DNA of 64,000 nt from Hippasteria phrygiana. Its lineage: Eukaryota; Echinodermata; Asteroidea; Valvatida; Goniasteridae. The position numbers and the translations under genes were made by a program. The notes under the pieces are model-generated. The model was not told where the DNA came from. It saw nothing but the letters and a program-made list of their open reading frames with translations, and did not search any database. Position 1 is the stretch's first letter. Each line of letters opens with the position of its first letter. Of the stretch, positions 62,183 through 64,000 are shown in pieces. Where the stretch lies: positions 1,364,001 to 1,428,000 of the forward strand of contig JAZGUH010000112.1 in the NCBI GenBank assembly GCA_037893225.1, written 5' to 3'.

Positions 62183-62544
62183 CTGTGGCACAAACATAAA
62201 GGGTTGCATTAGGCAAGGGTAGGCTACAACAGCCATGAAATTATTGCTTTGTAATTTCCTTGGATTTTATCATTTGTGTTTAAACACATCCTTGTGCATC
62301 ACGGTCCTGTGTTTGTGGCGATGATCTTGTGTACAGAAGCAGTCTTTAGAATGCAGCATAGTTGAAATCAAATCGAAAGTCACGTCGCAAGTCCATAGTC
62401 AAGTCAAGTCACAAGTGTTTACGGTCTGAAAATCTCCAGACTATTCGTAAATATAAATTACTAGAAAAAGCCTGAATTTTCTCAGATGCAACAAAGAAAT
62501 CAAACAAGATCACACCGATATAAAGAACAAAGAAGCAATGTGAT

Positions 62545-63509
62545 TTAAAGGAACCATGAAATAGGATTTACATTGCATTATTCCTGCTTAAAACAATAAA
62601 GTATTATCTTGACAATGATATTTTGTTACCAGAGTCAATTATTTCTCAGATTAAATATGAAAAAACATTTTTTGAAAATGTTTGTCCAAGCTACTCCGCC
62701 CCCTGAGTGGGACCCTCATTAACATAAGTGAGTGACGTAGATCGAGGAACATTACATATTCTGCTCGAGCCAGCACCATTCATCACGCGTAAATTGAGTG
62801 TACATTCTTCGTCCAAAATCTAAGCAAAATATAGCGTTTTTCGGCCATGCCGACAAGGTGTGTGGCTGCTGGATGCAGCAAAACAACGAAGGACGGAGTA
62901 AGCCTTCATTTATTTCCAACTGATGCGAAATATCGGAGAATTTGGACGGCGAAAGTGAAGGTGACAAGAGCGAAGTGGTCCGGTCCCAGCAGCTTCTCAG
63001 CGTTATGTAGCGACCACTTTGAGCCGTCGTGTTTTGATACTGGTATTTTCAACTCCTTTGGGATGGCCATTAAAAATATGCTCAAGTCCACTGCCATCTT
63101 AACAAAGTTCCCAGATGTGGGTAAGGTACAGGCGAAAGCAGTTAAACGGCCCATTCCCCGAGGAGCTGTCGCTAAAAGGGAGAAAATCAGGGTAAGTTCG
63201 ATGTATAGTTGTTGCAACTTACAATGTACGAAATTGCACGTGTAGACCTAGTGTGTGTGTATACGGGCCGGGTCCAGACTATCGAGTCCATTCATGAATT
63301 TCGGTGCCTCGATCTACGTCACGAACAGCGCCCTCAATTTGAGTCTCAACAAATTCCAAAAAGGGGGGGGCAATTTTTGGGCGGCAAATAATCACACTAA
63401 AACTTCACTTGAACCAGTTTGGCTTTTAATTCACATTTAATACATATAAATGAATGTATTTATGAAATAAAATGCTATCCGGCAAATTTGAGAAGCATGG
63501 TTCCTTTAA
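62545..63509. mobile_element. P-element-like structure around the second THAP exon
   Basis: TTAAAGGAACCATG (62545-62558) is repeated perfectly inverted at 63496-63509. Inside, GTGACGTAGATCGAGG (62732-62747) is repeated perfectly inverted at 63307-63322. Each inner repeat lies exactly 187 bp from its end. Terminal plus subterminal inverted repeats with an N-terminal THAP exon is the hallmark layout of P elements. No 8-bp target duplication is evident, so old age or wrong ends are possible. It could also be a coincidence around a genuine THAP gene. Confidence 0.5.
62847..63191 (+). CDS. THAP-domain protein, first coding exon
   Basis: The ORF begins MPTRCVAAGC in a good start context (GCCATGC) and encodes a THAP C2CH zinc finger. 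Zinc ligands are C5, C10, C54 and H57, with P24, W33 and F58 in the conserved positions. The TAILTKF run near residues 82-88 stands in for the AVPTIF box. A basic segment follows (residues ~93-115). The reading frame runs into a strong donor AGG/GTAAGT at 63191-63192 after 115 codons, so this is probably exon 1 of a spliced coding region. I could not assign exon 2: several plausible acceptors downstream (for example near 63725) open different frames. The ORF lies on the strand opposite FANCI, upstream of the first visible FANCI exon, within the element 62545-63509. Confidence 0.75.
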
Positions 63510-64000
63510 TAGTGAGAATATTCGAGAATCAATAGGGTTTAACAAGTGTAGAATTAAGAAAAGATCTTACACAATATATAACTTAAAAGATCTTATGGGC
63601 GAGGACTTATATAGGCGAGGGCTCAGACGACTTGGGCAGCTCTGCAATGGGCGAGGACTTGGACGGCTTGGGCACTCAGCAAAGGACAAGGACGACTCCA
63701 ATAATGCAAGCGAATACAGTTCTTTAGCGAGCTGGAACACGGGGCGAATTCACCTCCAAAACAGCCGAAGAGAGGCAAAAACAGCGGGGGACGACACAAA
63801 CTGGCTCCCGTCGCGAAAGTATGGGGATATGAGACCCCAAATAATGAACCGACGACAGTTCACAGATAAATGTCTCTTTTCCGGAAATAAAACTCGGCTC
63901 TAACTGTCTCTCCAGACGCTCCTACGCAGATGAGTCATATACAGGTCACAGGTCCGAATAAAACGGCTCGATGAACTAGATAACCAAAATCCCAACGAAA
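63510..64000 (+). other. unassigned sequence right of the THAP element
   Basis: A 144-codon open frame (63472-63903) is present, and two other frames are also open for 40-50 codons, rich in P, K, R and Q. Part of it is internally repetitive (GGGCGAGGACTT twice). An acceptor-like CAGTTCTTTAG at 63715-63725 could start a second THAP exon, but I cannot choose a frame and recognise no protein family. Confidence 0.25.

Noticed and set aside
63472..63903. 143-residue ORF as a second THAP exon
   Set aside because: All three frames are open over much of this stretch and no family match is recognised. I left it as unassigned.
62183..64000. Upstream FANCI exons
   Set aside because: I looked on the minus strand for the conserved segment preceding exon 1 and found nothing with matching splice phase. 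The N-terminal exons are probably outside the window.

Overview
The window is eukaryotic (animal) genomic DNA. It carries one clearly recognisable protein-coding gene, spread over many small exons on the minus strand: the Fanconi anaemia complementation group I protein, FANCI. I placed 25 consecutive coding exons between 62182 (5') and 2479 (stop codon). Together they are 3204 bp with an unbroken frame (1067 codons plus stop). They match vertebrate FANCI, as I remember it, from about residue 270 to the C terminus. The first roughly 270 residues and the promoter must lie to the right of the window.

Everything else is intron. It is packed with mobile-element relics and tandem repeats: hAT-like, mariner, pogo-like, piggyBac-like (TTAA-flanked) and Harbinger-like terminal-inverted-repeat elements, at least four tRNA-derived SINE families, a CR1/L2-type LINE tail, minisatellites and long G tracts. 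Two THAP zinc-finger ORFs lie on the plus strand inside FANCI introns, and each is bracketed by inverted repeats. Repeat style, A+T richness, FANCI similarity to vertebrates and THAP content suggest a marine invertebrate deuterostome. An echinoderm is my best guess, but that is weak; hemichordates and cephalochordates are not excluded.

Layout. 1-2478: downstream of FANCI, with MITE-like repeats and a 0.76 kb inverted-repeat element. 2479-2583: last FANCI exon. 3181-11190: an 8 kb tandem array of about 2.5 kb units rich in TGACGTCA palindromes, all in the last intron. 11480-20136: exons 24 to 21, a hAT MITE, a THAP-bearing element, SINEs and a pure G tract. 20300-34300: exons 20 to 14 with a 12-bp minisatellite, SINEs and several nested elements. 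34720-49793: exons 13 to 6 with LINE, mariner, piggyBac-like and palindromic elements. 51944-62182: exons 5 to 1 with nested elements and a hAT relic that keeps a transposase start. 62545-63509: a second THAP-bearing element. 63510-64000: nothing I can name.

The biology of the window is therefore DNA crosslink repair. FANCI pairs with FANCD2 in the clamp that the FA core complex monoubiquitinates. The lysine and the S/TQ cluster that regulate this clamp are present in exon 7. The unusual content is the transposon load, especially the two THAP/P-element-like structures and the array whose units share a covarying terminal hairpin.
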